Positions 7,543-15,989 of a stretch of 27,490 bases of DNA are shown piece by piece (within the stretch, counting starts at the first letter, position 1; the number at the start of each line of letters is the position of its first letter). The position numbers and the translations under genes are program-made. The notes beneath the pieces were generated by a model. The model had not been told where the DNA came from. It made no database searches and saw nothing but the letters and a program-made list of their open reading frames with translations. Source of the stretch: JAWLGW01 sp964569055 (GTDB lineage Bacteria > Planctomycetota > J058); NCBI GenBank assembly GCA_964569055.1, contig CAZMSZ010000053.1, forward strand, positions 1 to 27,490, given 5' to 3'.

Positions 7543-9798
7543 ATGCACCTCGCGCGTCCCGCCCTGCTCCTCGCCACGCTCCTGAGCCTCGGTCCGGCGG
7601 CGGCCCCCGCCGCGGCCCAGGGGGCGCCCGACGCGACCGAGGAGCTGTTCCACCGGCTCGAGGTCGAGGGCGGCGACGCGGGCGACCAGGCGGCCTTCGA
7701 GCTGTTCAAGCTCGGGGCCCACGACGCGCAGCTCCGGGCGATCCTGACCAACCGCAGCGGCACGGCGAAGCGCGAGGCGCGCCTGTGCATCCTGCGCGCG
7801 CTCAAGTTCTCCGACCGCTCGCGCCGGCTGGCGGCCTGCTCGCTGGTGCAGGAGGCCCTCGACGACCCGAGCCCCGACGTGCAGGCCCAGGCGGTCGCCA
7901 CGTTCTCGACGCTCGAGAGCGAGGAGACGTACGGCTACATCACCCAGGCGCTCGGGCGGCTGCGCTGGGCGCCCCCCGAGTCGGCCGGCGGCAAGCAGGC
8001 CCGCGCGCTGATCGAGGTGCTCGAGAAGCTGCGCAACCCGCAGCGGGCCACGGGGGTGCTGATCGAGGTGCTCGCCGGCCGGCTGCACCGCGCGCTCGAG
8101 CACCGGGTGCGCGAGACGCTCGAGCGGCTGACGGCCCAGCGCTTCACCAGCCCCTCGCAGTGGCGCGCGTGGTGGGCGCAGGTCGAGGGGCTGTCCCTCG
8201 CGGAGTGGCGGCGCGAGGTCGCGCGGCAGCGCGGCGAGATGATCCGCAAGATCGAGGCGACCGCGGAGGACCTGTACGCGCGGCTGCTCGCGGCCCGGCA
8301 CGACCAGCCCGACCGGCTCCTCGACGAGCTCGAGCGCGGCCTGTTCGACGAGACGATCCCGGCCGTGACCAAGCGCGCCGTGCACGAGCTGAGCCGGCTG
8401 GCGCAGGTCGCCGACGCGCCCCACCCCGGCCGCGAGCGCGCGCTGGCCTACCTGCGCGCGCGCCTCAAGCAGGGCGGCGGCCCCGACTACAACGAGGTCA
8501 AGTCGAGCGTGCTGCTCGCGCTGGGGCGCACCCGCGACCCCGCCGTGCTCGCCGACATCCAGGAGTACCTGGCGCACAACTCGCCGCGCATGCGGAGCGC
8601 CGCGGCCCAGGCGCTGGGCGCGCTCGGCGACGCGCAGGCGATCGAGCCGCTGCTCGGCCAGCTCGGCCACGAGGACCCCGAGCTGGTGGAGGCGGTGATC
8701 GTGGCGCTGGGCGCGATAGGCCAGAACCCGCTCGTCGGGCCGGCGCGCGAGGGCGCCCCCGAGCGGTCGCGGGTCTCGGACGTGCTGGTGCGCTTCGCCG
8801 CCTCGCTGCTGCAGCTCAACGGCTCGACCGGTCCGGCGGCCGCCACCCACCTGGCGCGCGCCGCCGACGCCTTGGGGCAGCTCCCCTACCCCGACGCCGA
8901 GTCGCTCGGCCGCGCGGTCGACCTGTTGACCAGCCTCGCCGCGTACGCGGGTGACCCGAACGTGCGCAACTCGGCGATCACCGCCCTCGGCCCGCTGCGC
9001 CACCCGGCCGTGTTCGCCGTGCTCGAGCAGCGCCTGGAGCGCGAGCCCGAGGCCCACGTGCGCAAGGCCGTGCTCGGGGCGATCGGCCGCCAGGGGCTCG
9101 ACGACCCGGCCCTCGCGCCGCGGGCGATCGCGCGGCTGGTGCCGTTCCTGTTCACGACGGCCGAGCAGGACGTGGCGCTGCGCCGCCGCAGCCAGCAGCG
9201 GCTCGAGGAGCTGGCGCGCGGGGAGAGCTTCACGGGGCTCGAGCTCGTGGTCGACACGCTGTTCAAGAGCTACGAGGAGCGCTCGGCGCGCCAGGCCGCG
9301 CTCGGCTTCCTGCTGCTGCTGCCGCCGGCCGACGCCCTGGGCGGGGCCAGCGAGGAGCGGCGCCAGCGCTACTTCCGGCTGGTCTGGCGGCGGGCCGACT
9401 GCTACCTCACCGCGGGCGACCCCGCGGCCGCGCTGCGCGACTACGAGGCGGCGCAGTCCGGGCTCAAGCTCCACACGACCGACGCGATCGACGACGCCAG
9501 CCTCCCGCTGTTCCTCGGCAAGGGGCGCGCGCTCCTCGCGCTCGATCCGCCGCGTCCGGTGGCGGCCTTCGAGCACATCGAGGGCTGCTTGCGCCACGTC
9601 GTCGCCCGCGCCGAGCCCGAGGCGCGCCCCGAGCAGGTCGTCGAGCTCGGCGGGCTGGCGCTGAGCGCGCTGGAGCAGGTGAAGGCGCGCGAGCCGGCGC
9701 GGCTCGAGGAGCTGCTCCGTCGCCTCGACGGTCTGATCGAGCAGGGCCCGCCCGAGCTGCGCGAGCGGCTCGCCACCCTGCGGGGGTCGCCGCGATGA
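7543..9798 (+). CDS. Exported HEAT-repeat protein
   Basis: This 751-aa protein has a signal peptide (about 1-26, ending AAAQ). The body is made of helical HEAT/PBS-lyase-type repeats, for example SSVLLALGRTRDPAVLADIQ, AAQALGALGDAQAIEPLLGQ and NSAITALGPLRHPAVFAVLE. A Trp-rich stretch, SPSQWRAWWAQVEG, lies about residues 203-216 and recurs in the other HEAT protein of this window. The C-terminal quarter looks TPR-like (YFRLVWRRADCYLTAGDPAA). HEAT arrays bind other proteins; no catalytic motif is visible. The next gene starts inside its stop codon (ATGA), so the two products are probably made together, even though the partner has no signal peptide. Confidence 0.88.
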   Translation: MHLARPALLLATLLSLGPAAAPAAAQGAPDATEELFHRLEVEGGDAGDQAAFELFKLGAHDAQLRAILTNRSGTAKREARLCILRALKFSDRSRRLAACSLVQEALDDPSPDVQAQAVATFSTLESEETYGYITQALGRLRWAPPESAGGKQARALIEVLEKLRNPQRATGVLIEVLAGRLHRALEHRVRETLERLTAQRFTSPSQWRAWWAQVEGLSLAEWRREVARQRGEMIRKIEATAEDLYARLLAARHDQPDRLLDELERGLFDETIPAVTKRAVHELSRLAQVADAPHPGRERALAYLRARLKQGGGPDYNEVKSSVLLALGRTRDPAVLADIQEYLAHNSPRMRSAAAQALGALGDAQAIEPLLGQLGHEDPELVEAVIVALGAIGQNPLVGPAREGAPERSRVSDVLVRFAASLLQLNGSTGPAAATHLARAADALGQLPYPDAESLGRAVDLLTSLAAYAGDPNVRNSAITALGPLRHPAVFAVLEQRLEREPEAHVRKAVLGAIGRQGLDDPALAPRAIARLVPFLFTTAEQDVALRRRSQQRLEELARGESFTGLELVVDTLFKSYEERSARQAALGFLLLLPPADALGGASEERRQRYFRLVWRRADCYLTAGDPAAALRDYEAAQSGLKLHTTDAIDDASLPLFLGKGRALLALDPPRPVAAFEHIEGCLRHVVARAEPEARPEQVVELGGLALSALEQVKAREPARLEELLRRLDGLIEQGPPELRERLATLRGSPR

Positions 9799-10724
9799 GG
9801 CGCCGCCCGATCCTCGGCGCGACGCTGTGGGACCTGATCGAGGCGTTCTTCGAGGCGCAGCGCCAGTACCACTACGTGTTCCACACGTACGAGGCCCGCG
9901 TGATGATGCACGCGGAGATGCAGGCGGTCGACCGCCACCAGCTGCGGCTCGAGGCGGACGAGGTCAGCCGGCTGCTCGACTTCGACCGGCTGGGCGAGCT
10001 GCGCAGCGGCCCGCTCTACCGGACCAAGGAGATCGCCCACGCGCTGTTCCGCAGCAAGGGGCGCACGCACAAGTTCGACCGGTACATCAGCGAGATCTTC
10101 CACGACCTCTCGATCCTGCGGGAGGAGCAGTACAAGGTCTCGACGTTCGCGTTCGAGTACAAGCGCGCCAACGAGATGGCCGAGTACGAGAGCCTGCTCG
10201 ACGAGGTCCACGAGGACTTCCCGCGGCGCGTGCACAACATCTGGAGCCTGTTCGTGAAGGCCCAGCTCGCGCTCGAGAACGTGCTCCGCGCCCACTCGCG
10301 CGACCCGCTCTACCTGCGCTCGCTCTACCTGTTCGGCGACAAGACGCTGCGCGACGCCTACCCCGCCGGCAAGGTCGCGCACTGCTGGCGGGTGTTCGAC
10401 CGCGGCCCGGCCGAGGCGAACCTGCTCGCGGCCCGCTCCTTCGCCCAGAGCGGGTTCAAGAAGCAGGCGCTCGAGGCGCTCGAGGCCGCGATCGCCGCGG
10501 CGAACGCCGGGCCGCCGCCGGGCTCGGATGCCACCGTCGAGGGGCTGAACGAGCTGGCCGCCGAGGGGGAGCGCCTCAAGGCGCTGATCCAGGAGCGCTC
10601 CCTCGCCGAGCTGATCCAGATGACCTGGGTCGAGGAGCCCGCCGCCCCGCAGTTCGGCGACGACGCAGCGCCCGACCTCGACCTCGGCCCCCACGACGAG
10701 CCCGATTTCGCGCTTCAGTACTAG
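9795..10724 (+). CDS. Conserved-looking protein of unknown function, coupled to the HEAT protein
   Basis: This 309-aa protein has no signal peptide or membrane helix. It is rich in aromatic and charged residues in its first 200 positions (QRQYHYVFHTYEARVMMHAE, KFDRYISEIFHDLSILREE), which suggests a folded, mostly helical domain, possibly with coiled-coil segments. A TPR-like helix pair (LLAARSFAQSGFKKQALEAL) follows, and the acidic tail ends in DDAAPDLDLGPHDEPDF. Codon usage is that of a real high-GC gene. The ATGA overlap with the preceding exported HEAT protein is the only functional clue. I do not recognise a family. Confidence 0.8.
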   Translation: MRRRPILGATLWDLIEAFFEAQRQYHYVFHTYEARVMMHAEMQAVDRHQLRLEADEVSRLLDFDRLGELRSGPLYRTKEIAHALFRSKGRTHKFDRYISEIFHDLSILREEQYKVSTFAFEYKRANEMAEYESLLDEVHEDFPRRVHNIWSLFVKAQLALENVLRAHSRDPLYLRSLYLFGDKTLRDAYPAGKVAHCWRVFDRGPAEANLLAARSFAQSGFKKQALEALEAAIAAANAGPPPGSDATVEGLNELAAEGERLKALIQERSLAELIQMTWVEEPAAPQFGDDAAPDLDLGPHDEPDFALQY

Positions 10725-10906
10725 AAGAAGAAGACTCGCTCCGCGCTGGGGTGGGGTGCGAAATCGAGCTGGGAGCTGGAAGTGAGGAATGCCAGAATGG
10801 CTTGCGCGCCGGGCGCTCGCGAGTCAGCGACAGCCATTCCTAGTTTCGAATTGCCTGTTCCCTGTTGATATTCCCTGTTGCCTCGGATGCTCGCCCCCGG
10901 GCGCTC
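10725..10906. other. Convergent intergenic region with short repeats, lower GC
   Basis: This gap lies between convergent genes and is visibly less GC-rich than its surroundings. It contains CCTGTT three times (10854, 10861, 10874), two of them as the longer CCCTGTTG, and a weak inverted pair GAATGGCT/AGCCATTC around 10794-10839. No gene or strong terminator hairpin is visible. Confidence 0.5.
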
Positions 10907-11854
10907 CTACTCGTCCTCCTCGATGACCACCTTGCGCGTGGGCGTGTAGTGGGTCGGGGCGGTGGTCTCGATGCCGTCCTTGGGGCTGGCGACCTCGATC
11001 GGCTTGGCGTCGGGCTTCTTCTCGTAGTCGGGGACCTCGTAGAAGTCGCGCTCGTGGCCGTCCTCGAAGGCGGGGCCGAACACGCTCAGGGCGAGGGTGG
11101 GGGTGGCCTCGTCGACGTAGCTGTGGGGCACGCGGGTCGGGATGTAGACCAGGCTCTTGGTCGGCAGCGGGAAGCTGGTGAAGCCGCGCACGATCTGGGC
11201 GCTGCCTGCCTCGTCGCCCCAGCCGAAGGTGCCGAAGCCCTGGATCATGAACACCAGCTCGTCGTGGCGGAAGTGGAGGTGGCGCGGGAGCTCTCCCAGG
11301 CGCATCGCGATCGCGTTCAGGCTGAGCTGGCCCGGGATCGACGCCAGCTCGCGCCGGTCGATCGCGGCCAGGCCGTGGAGCACGGCGTCGGGGAACACCT
11401 CCTGCTCGCGCAGGATCCGCGCGCGGGCCTCCGGCGCGTCGGGGGGCGGCGGGGCCTTGGCGCGGACCACCAGGCACAGCAGCGGGAGCCTCGGGCTCCC
11501 TCGCGCGACGCCGCGTGCGCCCGCCGGGAGCACCAGCACGTCGCCGGGGGCCACGGCCTCCGCCTCGCCCTCGACGGTGATGTTGCCGCCACCCTCGACC
11601 ACGATCACCACCTCGGCCCGCGGCGCCTCGACGGGGTCGTAGCGCTCCAGCGGACGGAGCCCCAAGAGGTGGACGCTGAGGTGCTTGCCCTCGTGAATGA
11701 GCGTGAACGGCTCGGGCGCGCCGTCACCGCGCTGGATCTCGCGGACGACCCGGTCCCACTCGGAGACCCAGCGCCGCTCGGGCAGCAGCTTCTCTTCGGT
11801 GACGCAGCCGGCCAGCAGGCAGGCCAGCAGCCCGAGCGCCGCCGCCGCCCGCAT
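10907..11854 (-). CDS. Double-cupin lipoprotein
   Basis: This 315-aa protein begins with a lipoprotein signal peptide; the lipobox LLAGC places the lipidated Cys at 17. Two cupin barrels follow. The first (about 65-125: VVEGGGNITVEGEA, VAPGDVLVLPAGA) lacks the metal-binding histidines. The second (about 185-260) keeps a likely metal site: His192, His194, Glu199 and His244 in RHLHFRHDELVF and YIPTRVPHSY. Cupins range from sugar isomerases to dioxygenases and binding proteins, so the activity cannot be named. The ATG overlaps the stop of the upstream HEAT/TPR gene by one base (TGATG), so the two are coupled and probably act together in the cell envelope. Confidence 0.87.
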   Translation of the reverse strand: MRAAAALGLLACLLAGCVTEEKLLPERRWVSEWDRVVREIQRGDGAPEPFTLIHEGKHLSVHLLGLRPLERYDPVEAPRAEVVIVVEGGGNITVEGEAEAVAPGDVLVLPAGARGVARGSPRLPLLCLVVRAKAPPPPDAPEARARILREQEVFPDAVLHGLAAIDRRELASIPGQLSLNAIAMRLGELPRHLHFRHDELVFMIQGFGTFGWGDEAGSAQIVRGFTSFPLPTKSLVYIPTRVPHSYVDEATPTLALSVFGPAFEDGHERDFYEVPDYEKKPDAKPIEVASPKDGIETTAPTHYTPTRKVVIEEDE

Positions 11855-13854
11855 CACTGGACGAGCTGCTCCCACAGCCGGACCGCCTCGCCGTAGTCGG
11901 CGTTGTCGGGGTCGAGCTTCTTCGCCTCGCGGTAGGCGCGCAGGGCCAGCTCGTCCTGCCCGACGGCCGCGTGGATCCGCCCGATGCGGAAGTGGACCTC
12001 CGCCTGGCGCGAGGCGATCACGCGCTGGCTGCGGCGCACCGACTGGATCACGTCCGACTCCTCGAACCCCTTGCCGGGCATCCGCTGCAGCTCCTGCACG
12101 GTGTCGACCAGGCCCTCCTGCTGCTTGGCGAGCGCGGCGAGCGCGTTCTCGAAGGCGCGGCGGGCCGAGTCGAAGGTCTGCGCGCGGCGCTCCTTCTGCT
12201 TGGCCAGCTCGCGGCTGAAGGCCTGCCCGAGGTAGGCGTCGCCCTGGCCGATCATGGCGTCGACGAACTGGGCGTCGTACTGCAGCGACTGCGTGAAGCG
12301 CAGCGCCGCGCGCTCCCAGTCCTCCTCCCGCATGGCGATCCGCCCCAGGTGGAAGTTGGCGAACTTGCGCGCGGCGTCCGGATCGCCGGGGTCGTGCTTG
12401 GCGCGCTCGATCAGCCGGTTCAGCTCCTGACGCGCCTCGAGGTGCCGCGAGAGGTCCTCGTACAGCAGCACCGCGCGGGTCATGCGCGCGCTCGACAGGG
12501 ACGGGTCGAGCTCGAGCGCCTGCCGGAGCAGGTCCTGCGCGCGCTCGAGGCGGAGCCCGCGCTCGCGCGCCTCCTCCGGCGTGGCGGGGGCGCCGGGCCG
12601 GTCCAGGCCGCGGTCGGCCGCGGCGAGCAGCCGGTTGGCCTCGTCCCAGCGCGCCCGCGCCTGCGCCGCCTCCTCCTCGGAGACGCGCGCGCCCTCCAGG
12701 CCCGGGGCGGCCTGCCGGATCGAGCGGCGGACGAGGTCGAGGCCGTTCGCGGCCCACCAGGCGTCCCACTTGGCGATCGCCGCCTCCCGCTCGGCCGCGG
12801 GCGCGTCGGGCAGGAAGCCGAAGTGCTGCCGTGTGTACTGGCGCAGCTTCTCGGCCGCGGCCGAGCGGATCGCGAGGTCGTCGATCCGCAGCGCCTCGAT
12901 CAACACCGGCACCCCGGCGTAGATCCCCGCGTCGCCGAGCGCGAACGCCGCCGCCAACCGGAGCGGGCCGTCGGGCAGCTTCAGCACCTCGGCCAGCGCC
13001 TCGAACCGCCGCAGCGAGGCGAGCTGGCTCACGCCCAGCGCGCGGATCCGCGGCGACTCGTCGTTCTTGACGAGGTGCAGCAGGAGCGCGGTGACCTCGG
13101 CCGGCTCCTCCATGACCAGGGTCCGCAGCACCTCCTCGCGCTCCGCCGCCTCGGGCGCGATCAGCTGCTCGACCAGCCTGGGGTAGCGCTGCTCGAGGGC
13201 GCCCGGCAGCACGCGGCGGATCGCGTCCATGCGCTCGAGGTCGGCCAGGATCGGCTTCACCTCGTCGGGCCGGGTCTCCGCGAGCGAGGCCAGGTACCCC
13301 TTGGCGAACAGGCCCAGCCCGAGCAGCTCGGAGCGGGCGCTGGCCCGCGCTTGCAGGTCGGGCGCGCCCTCGGCGTCGACCTTCCCGAGGTCGGCGAGCA
13401 GGCGGTCGATCCGGGCGTGCAGCGGGTCGTTGCCCGCGGCGGGGGCGCCGCCCTCCTTGCGCCCGTCGCGCCAGTGGATCGCCGAGACCGTGTGGCGCGG
13501 GTGGCGGACCTCGCCGCGCTCGCCGTCGCTCACGATCACCTCGGCGCCGTCGGGGGAGATCCGCACGTCCCCGCGCACCACCTTGCCGTCCTGCAGGACG
13601 ACGAGGTCGTGCGGCAGCGGCTCCTCGGCGGGACCCGAGTCGAGCTCGATCCGGAGGATGTCGACGCGCCGCAGCGGGATCCCGCCCAGGGCGCGCTCGA
13701 GGAACACCGTGTCGTCGCCGCGATCGATCACGCGCCCGGTGAGCACGCGGCCGTCCTTGAGGTAGACCGTGTCCGCGCGCGCGACCGAAGCCAGCGCGCC
13801 CAGGACGAGCAGCGCGCTGAGGCAGGAGGACCAGGCCAGGCGGGGCGTCATCAT
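11854..13854 (-). CDS. Exported HEAT and TPR repeat protein
   Basis: This 666-aa protein has a signal peptide (about 1-27, ending SVARA). The mature part begins DTVYLKDGRVLTGRVIDRG, a beta-rich module often seen at the start of exported planctomycete proteins, and a second similar unit follows (LVVLQDGKVVRGDVRIS). A HEAT section comes next (LRLAAAFALGDAGIYAGVPV), then AIAKWDAWWAANGLDL, which resembles the Trp motif of the other HEAT protein. The C-terminal half is TPR (YLGQAF, RIGRIHAAVGQDELALRAYR). Two adjacent ATGs (13854, 13851) are possible starts; a longer frame to 13938 adds an unlikely Pro/Arg-rich leader. The cupin lipoprotein gene is coupled at its 3' end. Confidence 0.87.
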   Translation of the reverse strand: MMTPRLAWSSCLSALLVLGALASVARADTVYLKDGRVLTGRVIDRGDDTVFLERALGGIPLRRVDILRIELDSGPAEEPLPHDLVVLQDGKVVRGDVRISPDGAEVIVSDGERGEVRHPRHTVSAIHWRDGRKEGGAPAAGNDPLHARIDRLLADLGKVDAEGAPDLQARASARSELLGLGLFAKGYLASLAETRPDEVKPILADLERMDAIRRVLPGALEQRYPRLVEQLIAPEAAEREEVLRTLVMEEPAEVTALLLHLVKNDESPRIRALGVSQLASLRRFEALAEVLKLPDGPLRLAAAFALGDAGIYAGVPVLIEALRIDDLAIRSAAAEKLRQYTRQHFGFLPDAPAAEREAAIAKWDAWWAANGLDLVRRSIRQAAPGLEGARVSEEEAAQARARWDEANRLLAAADRGLDRPGAPATPEEARERGLRLERAQDLLRQALELDPSLSSARMTRAVLLYEDLSRHLEARQELNRLIERAKHDPGDPDAARKFANFHLGRIAMREEDWERAALRFTQSLQYDAQFVDAMIGQGDAYLGQAFSRELAKQKERRAQTFDSARRAFENALAALAKQQEGLVDTVQELQRMPGKGFEESDVIQSVRRSQRVIASRQAEVHFRIGRIHAAVGQDELALRAYREAKKLDPDNADYGEAVRLWEQLVQ

Positions 13855-14031
13855 GCGGCGGGCTCGTCGGGCTGGCGGCGGGTGGCCGCGCGGGGGAGGG
13901 TGCGCCAGGATCGAGCGAGGCTCGCCTCTGGGCGTCATTCTTCGGTCATGACGGCGCCCCGAACGCGGAGGCCCAGGAAGGCTCCGCCCGGGAGCGGGCG
14001 CATTCTACTGCCGTTCCGCCGCTCGTCTCGC

Positions 14032-15843
14032 CTAACGCGCGGCCCACAGGCGGCCGAGCAGGCCCTTGAAGCCGTAGCCGCCCTCGGCCGCGGGCTCGGG
14101 GGCCGGCAGGATCGCGGTCCGCTCCATGACCATCTCGACGTTGCGGACCTCGTCGGCGAGCCCGCCACGCAGGCGCTCCAGGATCGCCGCGCAGCTCGCC
14201 GGGCGCTCGCCGCGGGTCTTGCCGAGCATGCTGGCCAGGAGCTCCTCGAGGTCGGCCGGCCAGCGGTAGGTCGGCGCGGCCTCGGCCAGCGTCAGCGGCG
14301 GGCAGATCAGGTGCTGCGTGAGGTAGCCCTGGGCCGTCTCCGAGGTGAGCGGGAGCTGGCCGGTGAGCATCTCGAACAGCATCACGCCCAGCGAGTAGAT
14401 GTCGGTGCGCGCGTCGATCGGGTCGTTGGTGACCGTCTCGGGCGCGATGTACGCCGGCGAGCCGCTCACCTCGCCCGTCTGCGTCATGAACACGTCGAAG
14501 TCGCCGTCCGCCTCGGTCGAGGGCTTCGCCAGGCCGAAGTCCATGAGCTTGATCTCGTGGCGGCCGCCCGCCAGCACGAACACGTTCTCCGGCTTGATGT
14601 CGCGGTGGACGATCGCCTGCTCGTGCACCGCCTGCAGCCCCTCGCAGCACTGCTCGAACACGCGGATGGCGAGCGCCGGCGGCAGCCCGACCCCGCCGGC
14701 CTCCTCGAGGAGCCCGCGCAGCTCCTTGCCGGCGAGCGCCGGGACCACCAGGAACCGCAGCCCGCTGCGGGTCTGGCCGGAGTCGAGGATCGCGATCACG
14801 TTGGGGTGGCGGACGCGGCGGGTGAGCTCGATCTCGCGGTCGAACCGCCCCAGCTCCATGTCGCTCGCGGCGCGGTCGAGCAGGACCTTGATCGCGACGT
14901 ACTCCCCCGCGCCGTCCTTCTGCGCCAGGAACACCGCGCCCATGCCGCCGACCCCGAGCACCTCCACGATCGCGTAGTCGCGCAGCCGCTGCAGCTTGCC
15001 GAGCTCGGCCGCCGAGAGGAACCGGCCGCTGCCCCTCAGCGCGCCGTCGGAGGTCTCGGTGGTCCTCTCGCCGGCGGCCTCGGCGGCCGCCTCGGCCTGC
15101 GCCGCCGCGACGGTGCCCGGCGCGAGCTTGGCCGTCTCGGCCAGCGCCGGGTCCGACGCGCCCGCCGCGGGGCCGTCCATGATCAGCGTGGCGTCGTCGA
15201 CGCCGGCCTGCTGCGCGGCCGCTCGGCGCGCGTCCTCCTCCTGCGCGCGCCGCTGCTCGCGGGCCGCCTCCTTGCGCAGCAGCTCGAGCTCCGCCTTGTC
15301 GACCAGCGCGCGCGTCTCCTTGGTGCGGAACAGGGTCGAGATCTTGAACTCGTGCGGCTCCAGGCGAGAGCCCGCGATCAGCGGCCGCTCCACGCCCGCG
15401 AAGTCCTCGGCCCGGTAGCGCTCGAGGATCTTCTCGTCCTCGCGCGCGAGCATGCGCTCCTGCCGCTCCACCAGCGAGCGGTCGTACTCCGCCTTGAGGC
15501 TGCCGCGGCGCACGAGCACGTCCCCCAGGCGCCGCCGGAACGTGCTCCGCTCCAGCTCGGCCAGCAGCCGCGCCACCGTCTCCTTCTGGATCGTGGTGCC
15601 GCGCTCGAGCAGCCGCACGTAGGTCGCCTCGCGCCGCACGTGCTCGTAGAGCGCGGCCCGGTGGCGCAGCAGCTCGAGCTGCTCCTGCGTGATCCGCCCC
15701 TGGGCGGTCAAGCGGTTGAGGATGTCGTGCCGCCGCGCCGGCTCGGCGTCGATCGCGCGCAGGAGGGCCCGCACCTCGGCGCCGCTGGCGAAGCCGAGCT
15801 GGACGACCATCTTGCCGGTGATCACGTCGAAGGTCGTGAGCAT
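14032..15843 (-). CDS. Soluble Hanks-type Ser/Thr protein kinase with long N-terminal extension
   Basis: This 603-aa protein has a complete kinase domain at about 290-565: glycine loop GVGGMGAVF, Lys319 in VAIKVL, HRDIKPEN with catalytic Asp415, DFG with Asp435, and APE at 468-470. It should be an active kinase. The first 150 residues hold short repeats such as LTAQGRITQEQLELL and LGDVLVRRGSLKAEYDRSLV, similar to the lead helices found at the N-terminus of GspE/MshE-type ATPases (LGxxLVxxGxIxxxQLxxAL). A charged, Ala/Glu/Arg-rich coiled-coil-like region (175-265) connects the two. There is no membrane helix, unlike many PknB-type kinases. ATG 15843 is supported by GGAGG five bases upstream. 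Substrates are unknown; it is transcribed alone, away from the PDZ gene. Confidence 0.93.
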   Translation of the reverse strand: MLTTFDVITGKMVVQLGFASGAEVRALLRAIDAEPARRHDILNRLTAQGRITQEQLELLRHRAALYEHVRREATYVRLLERGTTIQKETVARLLAELERSTFRRRLGDVLVRRGSLKAEYDRSLVERQERMLAREDEKILERYRAEDFAGVERPLIAGSRLEPHEFKISTLFRTKETRALVDKAELELLRKEAAREQRRAQEEDARRAAAQQAGVDDATLIMDGPAAGASDPALAETAKLAPGTVAAAQAEAAAEAAGERTTETSDGALRGSGRFLSAAELGKLQRLRDYAIVEVLGVGGMGAVFLAQKDGAGEYVAIKVLLDRAASDMELGRFDREIELTRRVRHPNVIAILDSGQTRSGLRFLVVPALAGKELRGLLEEAGGVGLPPALAIRVFEQCCEGLQAVHEQAIVHRDIKPENVFVLAGGRHEIKLMDFGLAKPSTEADGDFDVFMTQTGEVSGSPAYIAPETVTNDPIDARTDIYSLGVMLFEMLTGQLPLTSETAQGYLTQHLICPPLTLAEAAPTYRWPADLEELLASMLGKTRGERPASCAAILERLRGGLADEVRNVEMVMERTAILPAPEPAAEGGYGFKGLLGRLWAAR

Positions 15844-15989
15844 TCCAGCCTCCGCGGCCAGTCTCGCGCACGCGGCCGCCTCGTTCCAGCGGAGGGGCGC
15901 GCGAGTGTGACAGAACCACGACTCACCGCGGCCCGCGCGGGTTCGTAGTAGGGTGCGGCGCGCCGCGGACGGCGCGCGAGGAGGTGATC

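Noticed and set aside
11971..15948. 1325-codon plus-strand open frame
   Set aside because: It is antisense to the HEAT/TPR protein and the kinase, both with clear domains. High GC removes stop codons from the opposite strand and gives Arg/Leu/Val-rich nonsense.
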